Shown here in pieces: positions 35,201 through 46,010 of a DNA stretch of 64,000 nt. The stretch is from assembly GCA_028571685.1 (NCBI GenBank), contig CM053162.1, positions 47,960,851 to 48,024,850 of the forward strand. The letters run 5' to 3'. The notes beneath the pieces are model-generated. The model searched no databases, was not told where the DNA came from, and was given only the letters and a program-made list of their open reading frames with translations. A program made the translations under genes and the position numbers. Every line of letters begins with the position of its first letter. The stretch's first letter is position 1. Source of the DNA: Heterohyrax brucei (Eukaryota; Chordata; Mammalia; Hyracoidea; Procaviidae).

Positions 35201-35574
35201 TGCCTTTGAATTGTGGTATTGGAGAAGAATGTTAAATGTACCATGGACCACCAAAAAACCAACAGACCTGTTCTGGAAGATGTCTAGCTAGTGTGCTCCT
35301 TGGAAACAAAGTTGGCAAGACTGTGTCTTACATACTTTGGACATGTTGTCAGAGGGATCAGTCCCTGGAGAAGGACAGCATTCTTGGTAGAGTTTAGCAT
35401 CAGCAATAAAGAAGAAGACCCACAGCAAGGTGGATTGACACAGTGGCTGCAACGATGGACTTAAGTGTAAAAGCAATTGTGGACATGGCACAAGACTGAG
35501 CATTGTTTTTCGTCTGTTGTTCACAGGGTCACTATGAGCTAGAATTGACTTGACAGCACTTAACAGCAACAACA
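34275..35574 (+). mobile_element. RTE LINE, 5'-truncated, sense (copy C)
   Basis: A sense RTE from RT palm to 3' end, finishing GCACTTAACAGCAACAACA. At 1.3 kb it covers nearly the same length as copy A in the opposite orientation. The endonuclease is absent. Confidence 0.88.
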
Positions 35575-35799
35575 TCCTTTTTCACACACAGGATCCGTAT
35601 CAGGATACCACAATTGCAATACCAAGTTGTAATAAACTATCTTTTCCAATCTGTGGCAGTATCTCAGATTTTCCTTGTTTTTCATTTTCTTCACAAGTTG
35701 CTCATCACTTTTCAAATTATCCAAAAGTTCACGAATGCAGCATTATCACCAAATTTAATCATATCTCCCTATTCAGGAAAAGTAAGACTAGTTGCAAGT

Positions 35800-36012
35800 A
35801 CCAGGGTCTTTGGGAAGTGCAAATGGTAAATGCACTTGGCTACCAACTGAAAAGTTGGGAGTTTGAGTCCGTTCAGAGATACCTTGGAATAAAGGCATGG
35901 TGATCTACTTCTGATAAACCATTCATTGAAAACCCTATGGAGCACAGTTCTACTTTGGCATGTGGAGTTGCTATTATTTAGAATTAATGGCAACTGGTTT
36001 GATTTGTTGGTT
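35800..36012 (+). repeat. Long-form AfroSINE (sense)
   Basis: The head AAATGGTAAATGCACTTGGC, B box GGGAGTTTGAGTCCGTTCAG, middle block GGTGATCTACTTCTGATAAAC and tail box are in order. It is the longer subfamily. Confidence 0.82.
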
Positions 36013-37345
36013 GTCATTCTTTGGGTCCTACTCTTAGAGGACTGGTCAGGGGCTTCACCTTCATCCGCCCTCTCTCTACTTTGTCTCTTCTAGTGATCGT
36101 ATTATATGTGTTGTGATTCATGATGAAAACAGAATGATTCTGAGGACATATGTCTTACTTTGTAATCAATCCCAGCTATTGTGGTAGCCAGTGGCTTTCA
36201 TTATCTTCCTGCCTGGAGAAATTGAAAAGGTCTTTTTTCAAAAACAGAATCCATTTATTTTCCCCATGGCTTCTCCTTTGAAGTCAATCTAGTAACTCCC
36301 TTCAATGGCAGTCGCTTGTAATAATTTTGAATAACATCCCTGAACCTAAGCTCCCATAAAACTTTGGCCTGCTGCTTAGTCTTTCTCGGACTGAATGTTA
36401 GTTGAATGTTATCACTTTAAGGGTAATATTCTTTCTTGCAAAGCTTTTAAGCATTACTTTGTGAAAGGTGTTGGAAAGGTGAAAATGATAATTAAATCTT
36501 ATCTCAAGTGTAATTTTATGATTACAAAGTACTATTCCCCAGAACCATGCTTTCAAAATTGTTGTGGGTCCACATATGCCTCTTGTGTTTATTGTAGAGA
36601 AAGTGCTAGAACAGGGCTTTGTTGTCCAATTATTTTTCTTTCAGTGTCTGAACGAATTTTCTGTCTAGGCAAGTGCTCATTTGTGCTCATCCTCCTTACA
36701 CGTGTTACCAAATGAAAAGACTTGACTCCAGCAATCTCATTCTTGGGCGATTGTAGAGTTGGGCCACCAAGAGTAAGTAATTACAGAGAGGAACCCACCT
36801 CTTCCTGATGATACTAACCCAGTAGGAACTGGCACACTTTATATACTTCAGAGATATAAGGACAGAGTGGCAGCCTCAATTTTGAAAACTTCAACTCTTA
36901 GGCAGAAGACATCATCACTTATATTTCTTCATTTATTCAAACCGTTGTACAATACTAACAGTTTATCAGGCATTATGTCAGTTTCTTTGGTCATTAAGAT
37001 AACTAAGAATTGGTCCCTATCAGACTAAGAGGAGAGACAGGCAATAGATCATCACAGCTGAATGTAGCATGTGCTATGAGAGAAGAAACAGAGTTATGGA
37101 CAGCAGGTAGCTCCTCAGACAAACAGCTCGAGAAATACGTGTAGAATTCCCCATGAGTCCTGGCTGAAAACTATAATGTACATGCATAGATTGGAACTCT
37201 GCAGAGAGTTGCTGGGGAGCTGTGAGTTGAATGTTTCCCAGAGCTAACTCAAGGTTAGGTGTTCAGAGTCTGACCCATCGGAGAGGAGAGTCTTTGTTGA
37301 TCACTCAAGATATTCAGTAGAGATTTAACACAGTCACTCCTTAGT
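36013..37345. other. Unique DNA with a possible ancient repeat
   Basis: Mostly unassigned. At 36920-37090 the phrases TTCATTTATTCAAACCG and GAGAGACAGGCAATAG vaguely match the ancient repeat type at 7395 and 10795. No exon recognised. Confidence 0.4.
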
Positions 37346-37530
37346 GTTTTTGTTGGTGTGTGCTACTGAGTTGATTTTAACTCACAGTAACCCTATAAGA
37401 CGGAGTAAAACTGCCCCATGTGGTCTCCTAGTCTGAAATCTAATGGCAGCGATTACTACATCCTTTTTTCCCACAGATGCTGGCCTTTTAGTTAGCAGCT
37501 GAGTTCTTAACCGTTGCACCCAAGGTTCGT
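37346..37530 (-). repeat. Long-form AfroSINE (antisense)
   Basis: Contains the extra GGCAGCGATTACTACATCC segment between the tail box and the head. It ends CCGTTGCACCCAAGG. Confidence 0.82.
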
Positions 37531-37551
37531 TCACCCTTTAGTCAACAAAAC

Positions 37552-37717
37552 AAAGCAAATAACCAAAAAGCTCTACCATTGTCATGGAGTCAATTCTGAC
37601 TCATAATGACTCTATAGGACAGAGTTCCCATAAGGTTTCCAAAGAGTAGGTGGTGGATTTGAACTACAAACCTTTTGTTTAGCAGCTGAATGCTTAAGTA
37701 TTACACTACCAAACTAT
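37552..37717 (-). repeat. AfroSINE
   Basis: Antisense compact copy. A short deletion removes part of the AGAACTGCC block. Confidence 0.88.
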
Positions 37718-38249
37718 CTCTAAAGACTTTTCTAAAAGGCTTGAGAAAACAAATTCAAACTTATAAAGCAACTTAGGTGCCTTCCAAAGTAAACTCTAAA
37801 GTTCTTTAAAGCAAGACAGCAATATCCAGACACTCAAAAAAGTGAAATGTGTGATGTCTGGCATTCAGTAAAAAATTACTTGACATGTGAAGCAGAAAAT
37901 TGTGACCCATGACTCATGCACAATCAGCAGAAAGGAATGCTAAAATACTATTAATACTGTGTTCAAATATTTTTTAAATATGTAAGTCTAATAAGGAAAG
38001 AAATGGCAGATATTTAAAAGAAACCAATATAACTTGTAGAATTAAAAATACAGTGTATCAGAAATGATAAATTCTGTGAGAAATATTAATAGAAAATCAG
38101 GTATTTCCATAAAACATGAAGCCAAAGCCAAGTGCTGTCAAGTCGATCAGTAAATTTGAAGGCATAACAGCAGAAATAGTCCAAAATGAAACACAGAGAG
38201 GAAAAAAAGTAAAAGAGAAAAGAACAAAGCATCTGTGATTTATGGTATG

Positions 38250-38415
38250 ATGTCAAGTGGCATAGTGGGTAGGTACTACTTCTGCTAACCAAAAGATCAG
38301 CAGTTTGAATTCGCCAGACTGTCCTTGGTTACTCTAGGAAGCAGTTCTACTCTGTCCTATAGGGTCACCATGAGTCAACACTGACTTGACGACAGTGGGT
38401 TTGATTTAGTTTTAT
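38250..38415 (+). repeat. AfroSINE (sense) inside old L1
   Basis: It splits an L1 ORF1 sentence. The left flank ends TGTCAAGT and the right flank restarts ATCAAGT, a likely 6-7-bp duplication. Confidence 0.9.
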
Positions 38416-38804
38416 CAAGTCGTCTACTATACGTGTAATTTGACTTCTGGAAAGGGGAGTGAGACTGCAAAAAATCATTTGTGAGACCAATGATCACAAA
38501 ATTTCAACTTTGGTGAAAACTGTAAATCCACAATTTCAAGACATTGTTTGAACTCAAGCAAAATAAATACCAAGGAAATAACACCAAGAATATGATAATA
38601 AAACTGAAGAAAAACAATGACAAGCAGCCAGAGAAATAGAGCATAGATTAAAAAAATAAGTATGATCATGTATCTCTCATCAGAAACTCTGCAATCTAGA
38701 CAACAATGTAACAGTGTCTTTAAAATACTAAAAACAAAGACCCAAACTTGCCAACCCAGAACTCTTTACTCAGCAAAAAAAGCTTGCAAAACCAAAGGCT
38801 TCAG

Positions 38805-38886
38805 ATGGTTTCAGACTGATTAACACTAACCAGTGACCTTTTGATTAGTAGGCAAGCACTTTAACTACTGTGACACAAAGATTCCA
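38805..38886 (-). repeat. AfroSINE head fragment
   Basis: Only the head half (CCAGTGACCTTTTGATTAG to GTGACACAAAGATTCC) remains. Confidence 0.7.
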
Positions 38887-39423
38887 ATTTCTTACATAGA
38901 TCATAAAAATAAATTAAATCCAAAAATATGACAAATTTGATTTTTTCAAACTTGATGAGTGACACTGTTAAATAAGACAATTCCACTGCTAGGAGAAAAC
39001 AGCCAAAATACCTATGTCTGATAAAGTATTGTACACAGAACAATAGAAAAACATTACAGCTTAAAAATAAGGACACAATGACTAAAAGAAAAAGAGAGAG
39101 AGAAGACGTTTGAACATACAATTCCCAAAGGAGATACAGAAATGCCCAATAAAAACACGAAAAGTTGCTCAATGTATTTCATCAGATGAATACAAAACTT
39201 CAGTGAGATACCACTAGAATTGTTAGACTATTTTAGTCTTTGTGAAGGCTTAGCATTTAAGGTGGCTTGACATTTCTGTCTAATTTCTAAACAACCTGTT
39301 AAACAACGTAAGTGAACAAATCCTTGACACTCTGGAGAAGTTGTATAGGTACCTATTATTAAATGCTTTCTTTTGTTGCAGAAAGCCTTTTTTGTTTTTA
39401 AAGCATCTGTTTTTTGAAAACTG

Positions 39424-39437
39424 TATGTGTGTGTGTA
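39424..39437. repeat. (TG)n tract
   Basis: A short TG run immediately before a SINE tail. Confidence 0.8.
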
Positions 39438-39588
39438 TAAAACCTGTTGCTGTCAAGTTGATTCCCACTCATAAGAACCCCATAGGACAGAGTAGAACTG
39501 CCCCATAGAGTTTCCAAGAAATAACTGGTAGATTTGAACCGCACACCATTTGGGGAGCAGCCATAGCTCTTCCACCAGGGTTTCCCCC
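39438..39588 (-). repeat. AfroSINE, first of an inverted pair
   Basis: Antisense compact copy ending CCACCAGGGTTTCCCCC. It lies 14 bases from a sense SINE head, so the two heads face each other. Confidence 0.9.
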
Positions 39589-39601
39589 CCCCCCACACAC
39601 A

Positions 39602-39800
39602 CGAGTCCTGGTGCTGCAGTGATTAAGCACTTAGCTGCTAATTGAAAGGTTAGTGATTTGAACCCACCAGCCACTCTGAGGGAGTAAGATATGGCAGTGT
39701 GCTTCAGTATAGATTACAACCTTCACAATTCTAAGATCAATTCTCTGTCTTACAGGATTGCTGTGAGTAGGAATTGGCTTGAGGGCAACTGGCTAAGCAC
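39602..39800 (+). repeat. Long-form AfroSINE, second of an inverted pair
   Basis: Begins GAGTCCTGGTGCTGCAGTGA. The B box is in GTTAGTGATTTGAACCCACC. The tail leads into a CA microsatellite (39798-39812). Confidence 0.85.
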
Positions 39801-39812
39801 ACACACACACAT
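39798..39812. repeat. (CA)n tract
   Basis: A CA run grown at the SINE tail. Confidence 0.8.
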
Positions 39813-39824
39813 ATGTGTATGTAT

Positions 39825-39965
39825 CTATATAAACATTTATTATTTCAACATTGTTTACATGTATGCTACAGTGATATTAATCACATTCATCATGCTGTGG
39901 AACCATCATCCCTATTCATTTCTGATTTTTTCCATCACCGTTACCAGAAGCTCAGAGCCCTCTGA
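39825..39965 (-). repeat. Old L1 3' fragment
   Basis: Antisense. Shows ATTTCAACATTGTTTACATG and GTGGAACCATCATCCC, the same region as 2745-2905. Confidence 0.6.
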
Positions 39966-39966
39966 G

Positions 39967-40170
39967 TTAAACCCATTGCTGCTGAGTTGATTTTATCTCA
40001 CAGTGACCCTACAGGTCAGAGTAGAACTGCCCCATAGGGTTCCCAAGGGTGCACTCTTTACAGAAGCAGGCTACCACATCTTCCTCCCAAGGAGTGATTG
40101 GTGGGTTCAGACTCCTTGACCTTTCAGTCAGCAGCTGACTTCTTAACCACTGTACCACCCAGCTGTTCCC
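39967..40170 (-). repeat. Long-form AfroSINE (antisense)
   Basis: Contains CACTCTTTACAGAAGCAGG and ACATCTTCCTCCCAAGG as middle segment. The head is TTAACCACTGTACCACCC. Confidence 0.88.
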
Positions 40171-41880
40171 CTCTTCTCACCCCCAGTTTCACCTCCCTTT
40201 TTAATTCCTTGAATAATGGGTAGAGAATATCCTTAACAAAAACCTTCAGTGCTCACCTGACCCTATCTTAGTCAAGAGATTTCTTTTTTTGTATGAAAAT
40301 TCTGTCTAGGAAGAGTATACCTTTAAAGCAGGGACCAGTGGTTCTTCAGAATTTTTTTTTTTTTTTTTTTAATGTCTGTTTGCAAGGCAGGCAGGGATGA
40401 AAAGGCTGCCACGAAAAGTCATAACTACCTTTCTAAATTCAGTGCCTGTTTCCTGCTTAATTTCTCTTTCCTTTTCAAAATAGTCATAGGTACCAGACAA
40501 CGTTTTGGGCTAATGGCCTGGAAAAATTCATTATAAAAACGTTTTGAATTACTCAGGAAAGAAGCAGAGCCTGAGCACCACTGCTTTCTGTTTCCCCTTG
40601 TGAATTTCCACAATTTTTGTCCATGTGGACATTTCTTAAATTTGAAGTGTTAATCAAAAAGCTTTGAACTTACTTCTTGCCACAACAGTGATGGAACAAT
40701 TGATTTTTAATTACTTGATTTCCCTTCTCCAAGGAAAGGAAAAACAGCAAGAGTGGACAAATTCCTTTTCAATAGCGGTAGTTTGTAAGTGTATTTGAAG
40801 TGGTAGTTTAAAAATTTTAATGGTAATGTGGCTGTACTGAAGTATCATAATAGAAATGTGCCAGGTACAGTATTTTCTTCTGAAAAGACTGTATGTTTTG
40901 GCTTTCCTTCAATATCATGAAATAACTGCCCTATAGCATTCTACAGACTTTATGAATTTCAGATACACAATACCATATTTAGCTTAAACCATAAGCTTTC
41001 TCTAGACTGAATATATGTATGTGCCTGAGTGTGTGAGTGTGCAATCACAGTAATACAATAATAAAAGAAATCCATCACGTAGCTGATGTTAATCATTCAA
41101 TTTCTGAGTGTTGGATAGATTTTATAAATAAGGTTGGGAAGTATTCTGTTCTGGGACATCAAACGAGGAGGAAGCAGCCTACCAATGGCCACCAGACATC
41201 ACCAAGTCATCTGTGACACTGAGGAGGGTCTGACAAGAGCTAGCAAATAAAGTGAAGTCCAGCTATTCCATCAGCTGTATATTGATGGTGGTTATTTTTC
41301 GTTCCCAGCTCCTCTCAACAAAGACCTTTAGCAGCAGGGCAAGGCTTTGTGACCTTGGGCTAGCAGGTTGGGGAGACTGAGAGAGCAATGTCCAATGAGC
41401 ACACAGCTGGATTTCGGTGTGAGGCACATGTTCATATATATATATAAATAAATCCACCTGGCTTATGTTTTTGAACATGTGTAACTCGTCAGAAGTGTCT
41501 TGCATCACTGTATCGATACAAGCACTTGCTGAAAGGTTGGTGCTTGCCCACATAAAGGAGCCTCTGTGGAGCTGGCGGTGGACTGGAGCTGGCTTGCCTT
41601 GGCTCACTGGAGCTGATTGTTAGAGTTTCAGAAATCTTGCAAGCAGGTTGTTAAACAGCCATTATTAGAAATTAAATTATATAATATTGTAGTTAAATTA
41701 CGTGAAAAATAAGTAACAAGCACTGAAAACATCATCTCTTTCTAATAATTTTGTTACTGTCTATACTTGCGAGGTTGTTGATTTTCTAGTACAAATGTGT
41801 GTCACACAATCTCAGGGTATCTTATATTTTTATTTGCTACATCTGGTACCCCCACATATGGAATTTGTGATAAATACTTT
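40171..41880. other. Unique DNA
   Basis: No repeat identified except a poly(T) tract at 40352-40370. Open frames on the minus strand around 41263-41607 have no family features. No splice-bounded exon was convincing. Confidence 0.5.
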
Positions 41881-42206
41881 TGTTGTTAGCTATCACCCAG
41901 AAGGCCCTTGACCCACAGCAGCTTAGGCAGAATAGGATGAAACACTGCCTTGTCCTGTGCCATTCCCAAGATTGGTTGTGGATCAAGTCACTGTGATTCC
42001 TTTGGGTTTTCATTAGATGATTTTTGGAAATAGCTCTCCAGGTCTTGCTTCCTACTCTGCCTTAATTTGGACACCCTACTGAAACCTGTTCAGCGTTACC
42101 ACAACGTGCAGACCTCTGACAACCGATGAGTGGTGGCTGTGCTTGGAACTGAACTTGCGTCATCTGCACAGAAAGCGAGAATTCTATTACTGAACCACCA
42201 GTGTCT
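41881..42206 (-). mobile_element. SINE with tRNA-Gly head and RTE-like body
   Basis: Antisense. The right end (42140-42206) matches the complement of tRNA-Gly(GCC): GCGAGAATTCTATTACTGAA then CCACCAGTGTC. The left end (TGTTGTTAGC, ATAGGATGAAACACTGCC) is the RTE 3' terminus. The middle has GAAACCTGTTCAGCG next to a CAACGTGCAGACCTC block like the RTE 5' region. This parallels the way Bov-tA elements relate to BovB, but with RTE of this genome. It is non-coding and dead. Confidence 0.75.
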
Positions 42207-42227
42207 TGTGCAATGAAGACTACTGTA

Positions 42228-42496
42228 TTTTTTTGAATTATTATTATTGTGATTGAGAGAAAGTAGTATACAATGCAAGGTAAATTTGTGTGCCTGCCTA
42301 TCTGCAGTTCCCTGTGGTCTCTTTGTCCGGTGACAGCACACTCTTCCTTTCCTTTCTATACATGTTGTCTCCTGCTAACAACCTCCTCTCCACTCCTCTC
42401 CACCCTCTCCTCTCCCTTCTAATAAAAGGCTAGTAGGATGGCTTCCTGTAGATACACAGAACCATAAAGTGGACACGTCATATTGTATTTTTACTA
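42228..42496 (-). repeat. L1 3'UTR fragment
   Basis: The antisense 3' end begins at the poly(T) and a TTATTATTATTGTGATTGA signature, then TATCTGCAGTTCCCTGTGG and GGTGACAGCACACTCTTCC. It agrees closely with 48341-48600 and 54269-54500, so it is a short 5'-truncated L1 of the same family. Confidence 0.82.
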
Positions 42497-42553
42497 CTAT
42501 TTGTAAATGATATCTGATTTACCGGTTGTCACGTTGTCTGGCCAAGCCATCAT

Positions 42554-42940
42554 GTTGTTGTTGCTGTTGCTTGCTGCCTTTAAGTTGGCTCAGACTCATG
42601 ATGACTCCAGTTACAACCAACCGAACACCGCCCCGTCCTGCACTACTGTCATGGTTGCTGACATGCTCAAGTTCATTTTTCAAGCCACTGTACAGTCTCA
42701 GTGCCTTCCAAACAAGGATTTCTTATCTTACAGCCTTTTCTCAAAAATATTCTGTTGTGAATATTGGGTTTTCACTGGATAGATTTCAGGAGTAGATCAC
42801 TAGGTCTTTCTAGTCTGTCGTTTGGAAATTCCACTGCAACTGTTCACCATGGGTGACCCTGTGGGTATTTGAAGTATTGGTGGCACAACTTCTAGCATCC
42901 CAGAAACATACAAGCCACTACAATATGACAAATGGATGGA
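42554..42940 (-). mobile_element. RTE internal-deletion derivative
   Basis: Left: the RTE 3' end (GTTGTTGTTGCTGTTGC, CATGATGACTCC). Right: RTE 5'-region text (TAGATTTCAGGAGTAGATC; CTTCTAGCATCCCAGAAACA). The coding body is absent. The junction is near 42760. No tRNA head was recognised, unlike 41881-42206. Confidence 0.6.
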
Positions 42941-42989
42941 CAGGAAGTGGAAGTCATCCATAAATGGTAGCTTTAGAAATTGTCATCAT

Positions 42990-43142
42990 CATCATCACAA
43001 TTTCATTGAGTGCTTTTTGTGTGACAGGCCCTGTTCTAAGGACTTTATGCACATTATCTCACTTATATCTCTCACAACTTCTGGAAGTGAGAATAGGAAA
43101 GCATTCTACTATTCCCATTTAATAGATGAGGAACAAAAATTG
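42990..43142 (-). repeat. MIR (antisense), cut by a copied L1 segment
   Basis: ATTTCATTGAGTGCTTTTTG, then GACAGGCCCTGTTCTAAGG and AATAGATGAGGAACAAAAAT. The MIR stops where the duplicated L1 segment begins (43143). Confidence 0.8.
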
Positions 43143-43313
43143 TGAAATGCTCCTGTGTGTATACCTATAATCCTGAAGAGTACATAAGCAAACTCCTAGA
43201 GCTAATCTAAAAACTTACTGAAGTTTCAGGATATAAGGTCAACAAACACAAATCGTCTGGGTTTCTATATACCCGCAATGAGAGATCTGAAAGAGAAATT
43301 AGGAAAGTAATTC
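43143..43313 (+). repeat. 171-bp copy of an old L1 ORF2 segment
   Basis: Sense L1 ORF2 text nearly identical to 43775-43945 (6 differences in 171, counted by eye). Its boundaries abut a MIR on the left and unrelated sequence on the right. It is too similar to be an independent insertion of such an old L1. Confidence 0.9.
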
Positions 43314-43515
43314 CTGGTTTAGTCATTTGTCTGAGACTCTTAAAGCTCAACACTTTAAATTTATCACTTTAATATTCTTCACATAGCATATGACAAACAT
43401 CTATACAATAAAAATGTTTTGATAATGTTGCTTATGGTGCTTCTAAGTTGGTTAGCCTCACTTTTTAGCTCCAGGTTGCTGTAAAATGCTATTTCTTTTC
43501 TGAGAATAATCACCT

Positions 43516-43632
43516 TCTTGGAGCCTGTGGATGGCACAAAAGGTTAATGCACTTAGCTGCTTACCAAAACGTGGGCAATTTGAGTCTACACAGAGGAACC
43601 TGAGAAGAAAGACCTAGCAATCTACTTCTGAA
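43516..43632 (+). repeat. Long-form AfroSINE, truncated
   Basis: Sense head GGAGCCTGTGGATGGCAC, B box GTGGGCAATTTGAGTCTAC and middle AAAGACCTAGCAATCTAC. It lacks the tail box and stops where the old L1 begins. Confidence 0.75.
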
Positions 43633-44127
43633 AAATGGGCCAGTTTTGTTCCCCATGGAATGAGATAAGGGTGCTCGCTCTCACTACTTCTAGTCAATAT
43701 TGTGTCATAAGTCTTAGCCAAAGAAATAAGAAAAAGAATCCAGATTGAAAAAGAAGTAAAACTGTGTTTGTGGATGAAATGCTCCTGTATGTATATGTAT
43801 AATCCTGAAGAGTACATAAGCAAACTCCTAGAGCTAATCTAAAAACTTACTGAAGTTTCAGGATATAAGGTCAACAAACACAAATCATCTGGGTTTCTAC
43901 ATACCCGCAATGAGAGATCTGAAAGAGAAATTAGGAAAGCAATTCTATTTACAGTAGCATCTAAGAGAATAAAATATGTAGGCCTAAATGTAGCCAGGGA
44001 TGTGGAGGACTTAAGAAATGAACACTGTAAACATTTACTGCAAGAGATTTTAAAAAAGACTTAAATAAATGGAAAAATGTTTTATGTTCGTGGATTGGAA
44101 GATTTAATATTGTTACGATGTCAGTAC

Positions 44128-44625
44128 TGTCATGGATTGAACTGTGCCCCTCAGAAATATCTGTTACCTTGGCTAGGTCAAGATTCCCAGTATTGTGTGA
44201 TTGTCTACCAGTTTGTCATCTGATGAATTTATTTTATGTTGTAGATTTTTATCATCATGATATAATGAGATGGATTAGTCTTAGTTATATTGATGAGATA
44301 TACAAAATAGTGCCCTAAGCCAGTTTCTGAGATACAAAAAGTGAAGCAAGCAGAGAGCCATAGGAACCTCGTACCACCAAAAACAGCAATGCCAGGAGCG
44401 GAGCATGTAGTTTGAACCTGAGGTTCCTACTGAGGTGCTCCCAGACTAAGGGATGACTGATGATAAGCACCTACCTCTAGAGCCACCAGAGAGAGAAAGC
44501 ATTCTCCTGGAGCTGATATCCTGAAATTAGACTTCTAACCTACCGGACTCCGAGAGAACAAATGTCTCTTTGTTAAAGCCATCCACCCGTGGTGTTTCTG
44601 TTATGGCAGCACCAAATCTCTAAAG
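44128..44625 (+). mobile_element. Solo MaLR-like LTR nested in the old L1
   Basis: The same family as 29232-29680, starting TGTCATGGATTGAACTGTG. It contains AAGCAAGCAGAGAGCCATAG and TTGTTAAAGCCATCCACCC and ends near CTCTAAAGA. L1 text continues on both sides (left GATTTAATATTGTTACGATG, right GATCTACAGATTCAATGC). The target duplication is not clear. Confidence 0.82.
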
Positions 44626-45094
44626 ATGTTGCACAATATGATCTACAGATTCAATGCAATCATGATCAAAGCTCCTATAATGTTATTTACAGAAATATAT
44701 ATTTAAAAATAATTCTCTTTTTATACTTTACATGGCATGGCAAGAGGTCCTTAATAGATAAAGGCATGTCAAAAGAGAAAACAAATAAGGAGGATTCACA
44801 CTTGATTTTAAAACATATTGTACAGTTACAGTAATCAAAACAGCTTGGTACTGATATGACACATAGATTAATCGAATGGAATTGAGAGTCCAGAAACAAA
44901 TCCACACATATATGGTCACTGATTTTTGACAAGAGTGCTAAGTCCATTGGACAGGGAAAGGAGAGTCTCTTCAGTAAATAGTGTAGGGAAAACTGGATTT
45001 CCACATGTAGAAAAATGAAACAACATACATGCTCACGTCATTCACAAAAACAAATTCAAAATGAATGAAGGACCTAACTATGCAAACTAAAACA

Positions 45095-45225
45095 CAGAAC
45101 CCAAGTCCATTGTTGTTGAGTCAATTCTGACTCATAATGACCCTGTAGGGCAGACTAGAACTGCCCCATAGCGTTTCCAAGGCCATAATCTTTATGGAAG
45201 CCAACTGCTACATCTTTCTCCCATG
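45095..45225 (-). repeat. Long-form AfroSINE, head missing
   Basis: Antisense tail box and GGCCATAATCTTTATGGAAG middle. It stops before the head. Inside the old L1. Confidence 0.8.
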
Positions 45226-45483
45226 TGCGCAAACTAAAACCATAAAATCCGTACATGCAAATACAGAGACAATACTGTCAGGACTAGACTCTAACAATGG
45301 ATTGTCTAATACAGTAACAAAAGCATAAATAGTAAAGGACAAAACAAATGAGACTTCATAAAAATTAAAAACTTCTGTTCATCAGAGTACTTGAACAAAA
45401 AAACTGAAAAGACAAGCTAGTGAGTGGGATATTATTTTTGGATACCATATAGCTGATAGGAATTTAAAATCAAAACGTATGTA

Positions 45484-46010
45484 CGAGATCTGACAATTCT
45501 GTGAACTTAATTATTCTAAGTACTATGTACCTTATTGCTGAATATCACTATGGTCACCTTCAAAGTACTGTCCTTGGGAAGCTATACACCAATGTCAATG
45601 CCTAGTCCACACTTCAAAGCAGTTTTGGAACTCTTTCTGGAATGGCTGTTGTGCATGGTGGCAAGGTGACAAGTTTGTAAACTTAACTGTATAGTTGTCA
45701 TTAAGGGAGGTTTTAGCCAGCAAACAAATAACTGCACTGAACATCTTCCCTACTTGCCGTATCTGGCCCCCAGTGACTTTTTCCTCTACCAGAAGAAAAA
45801 GGAAATATTGAAAGGAAGGCATTTTGATGACTGTCAGGACATCAAGGGTAATATGATGACAGCTCTGATGGCCATTCCAGAAAAAGAGTTCCAAAATTGT
45901 TTTGAAGGGTGGGCTGGGTGCTGATGTCAGTGTATAGCTTCCCCAGGACAGCACTGCAAAGGTGACTGTGGTGATATTCAGCAATGAGTTATGTAGCTGT
46001 TTTTCCAAAA
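45484..46010 (+). mobile_element. Palindromic mariner-derived MITE, copy 3
   Basis: The left end is TA|CGAGATCTGACAATT. The left arm (45484-45648) is an inverted copy of the right arm (45868-46005). The middle keeps a transposase C-terminal block (KEILKGRHF region near 45790-45840). The right terminal repeat is eroded. It splits the old L1 between ORF2 segments. Confidence 0.82.

Larger units (their letters stand above)
37730..39250 (+). repeat. Old L1 (ORF1 and ORF2 3' pieces)
   Basis: A sense, old L1M-type sequence. The ORF1 region is seen at 38146-38249 (CCAAAATGAAACACAGAGAG) and 38416-38800 (CGTCTACTATACGTGTAATT; TCATCAGAAACTCTGCAATC, the FSSET region). A 3' ORF2 piece follows at 39130-39220 (AATGCCCAATAAAAACACG). 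It is interrupted by SINEs at 38250-38415 and 38805-38886. The lost middle implies a large internal deletion. Frames are decayed. Confidence 0.65.

Noticed and set aside
38116..38145. Additional AfroSINE tail scrap (GTGCTGTCAAGTCGAT)
   Set aside because: The match is about 16 bases and old L1 ORF1 text continues on both sides, so chance similarity is as likely.
40171..41880. Exon of an unknown gene on either strand
   Set aside because: No open frame longer than about 115 codons, no recognisable domain and no supporting splice-site pair.
42140..42206. A tRNA-Gly gene
   Set aside because: The match is degraded and antisense, lacks a complete tRNA fold and is the head of a SINE.
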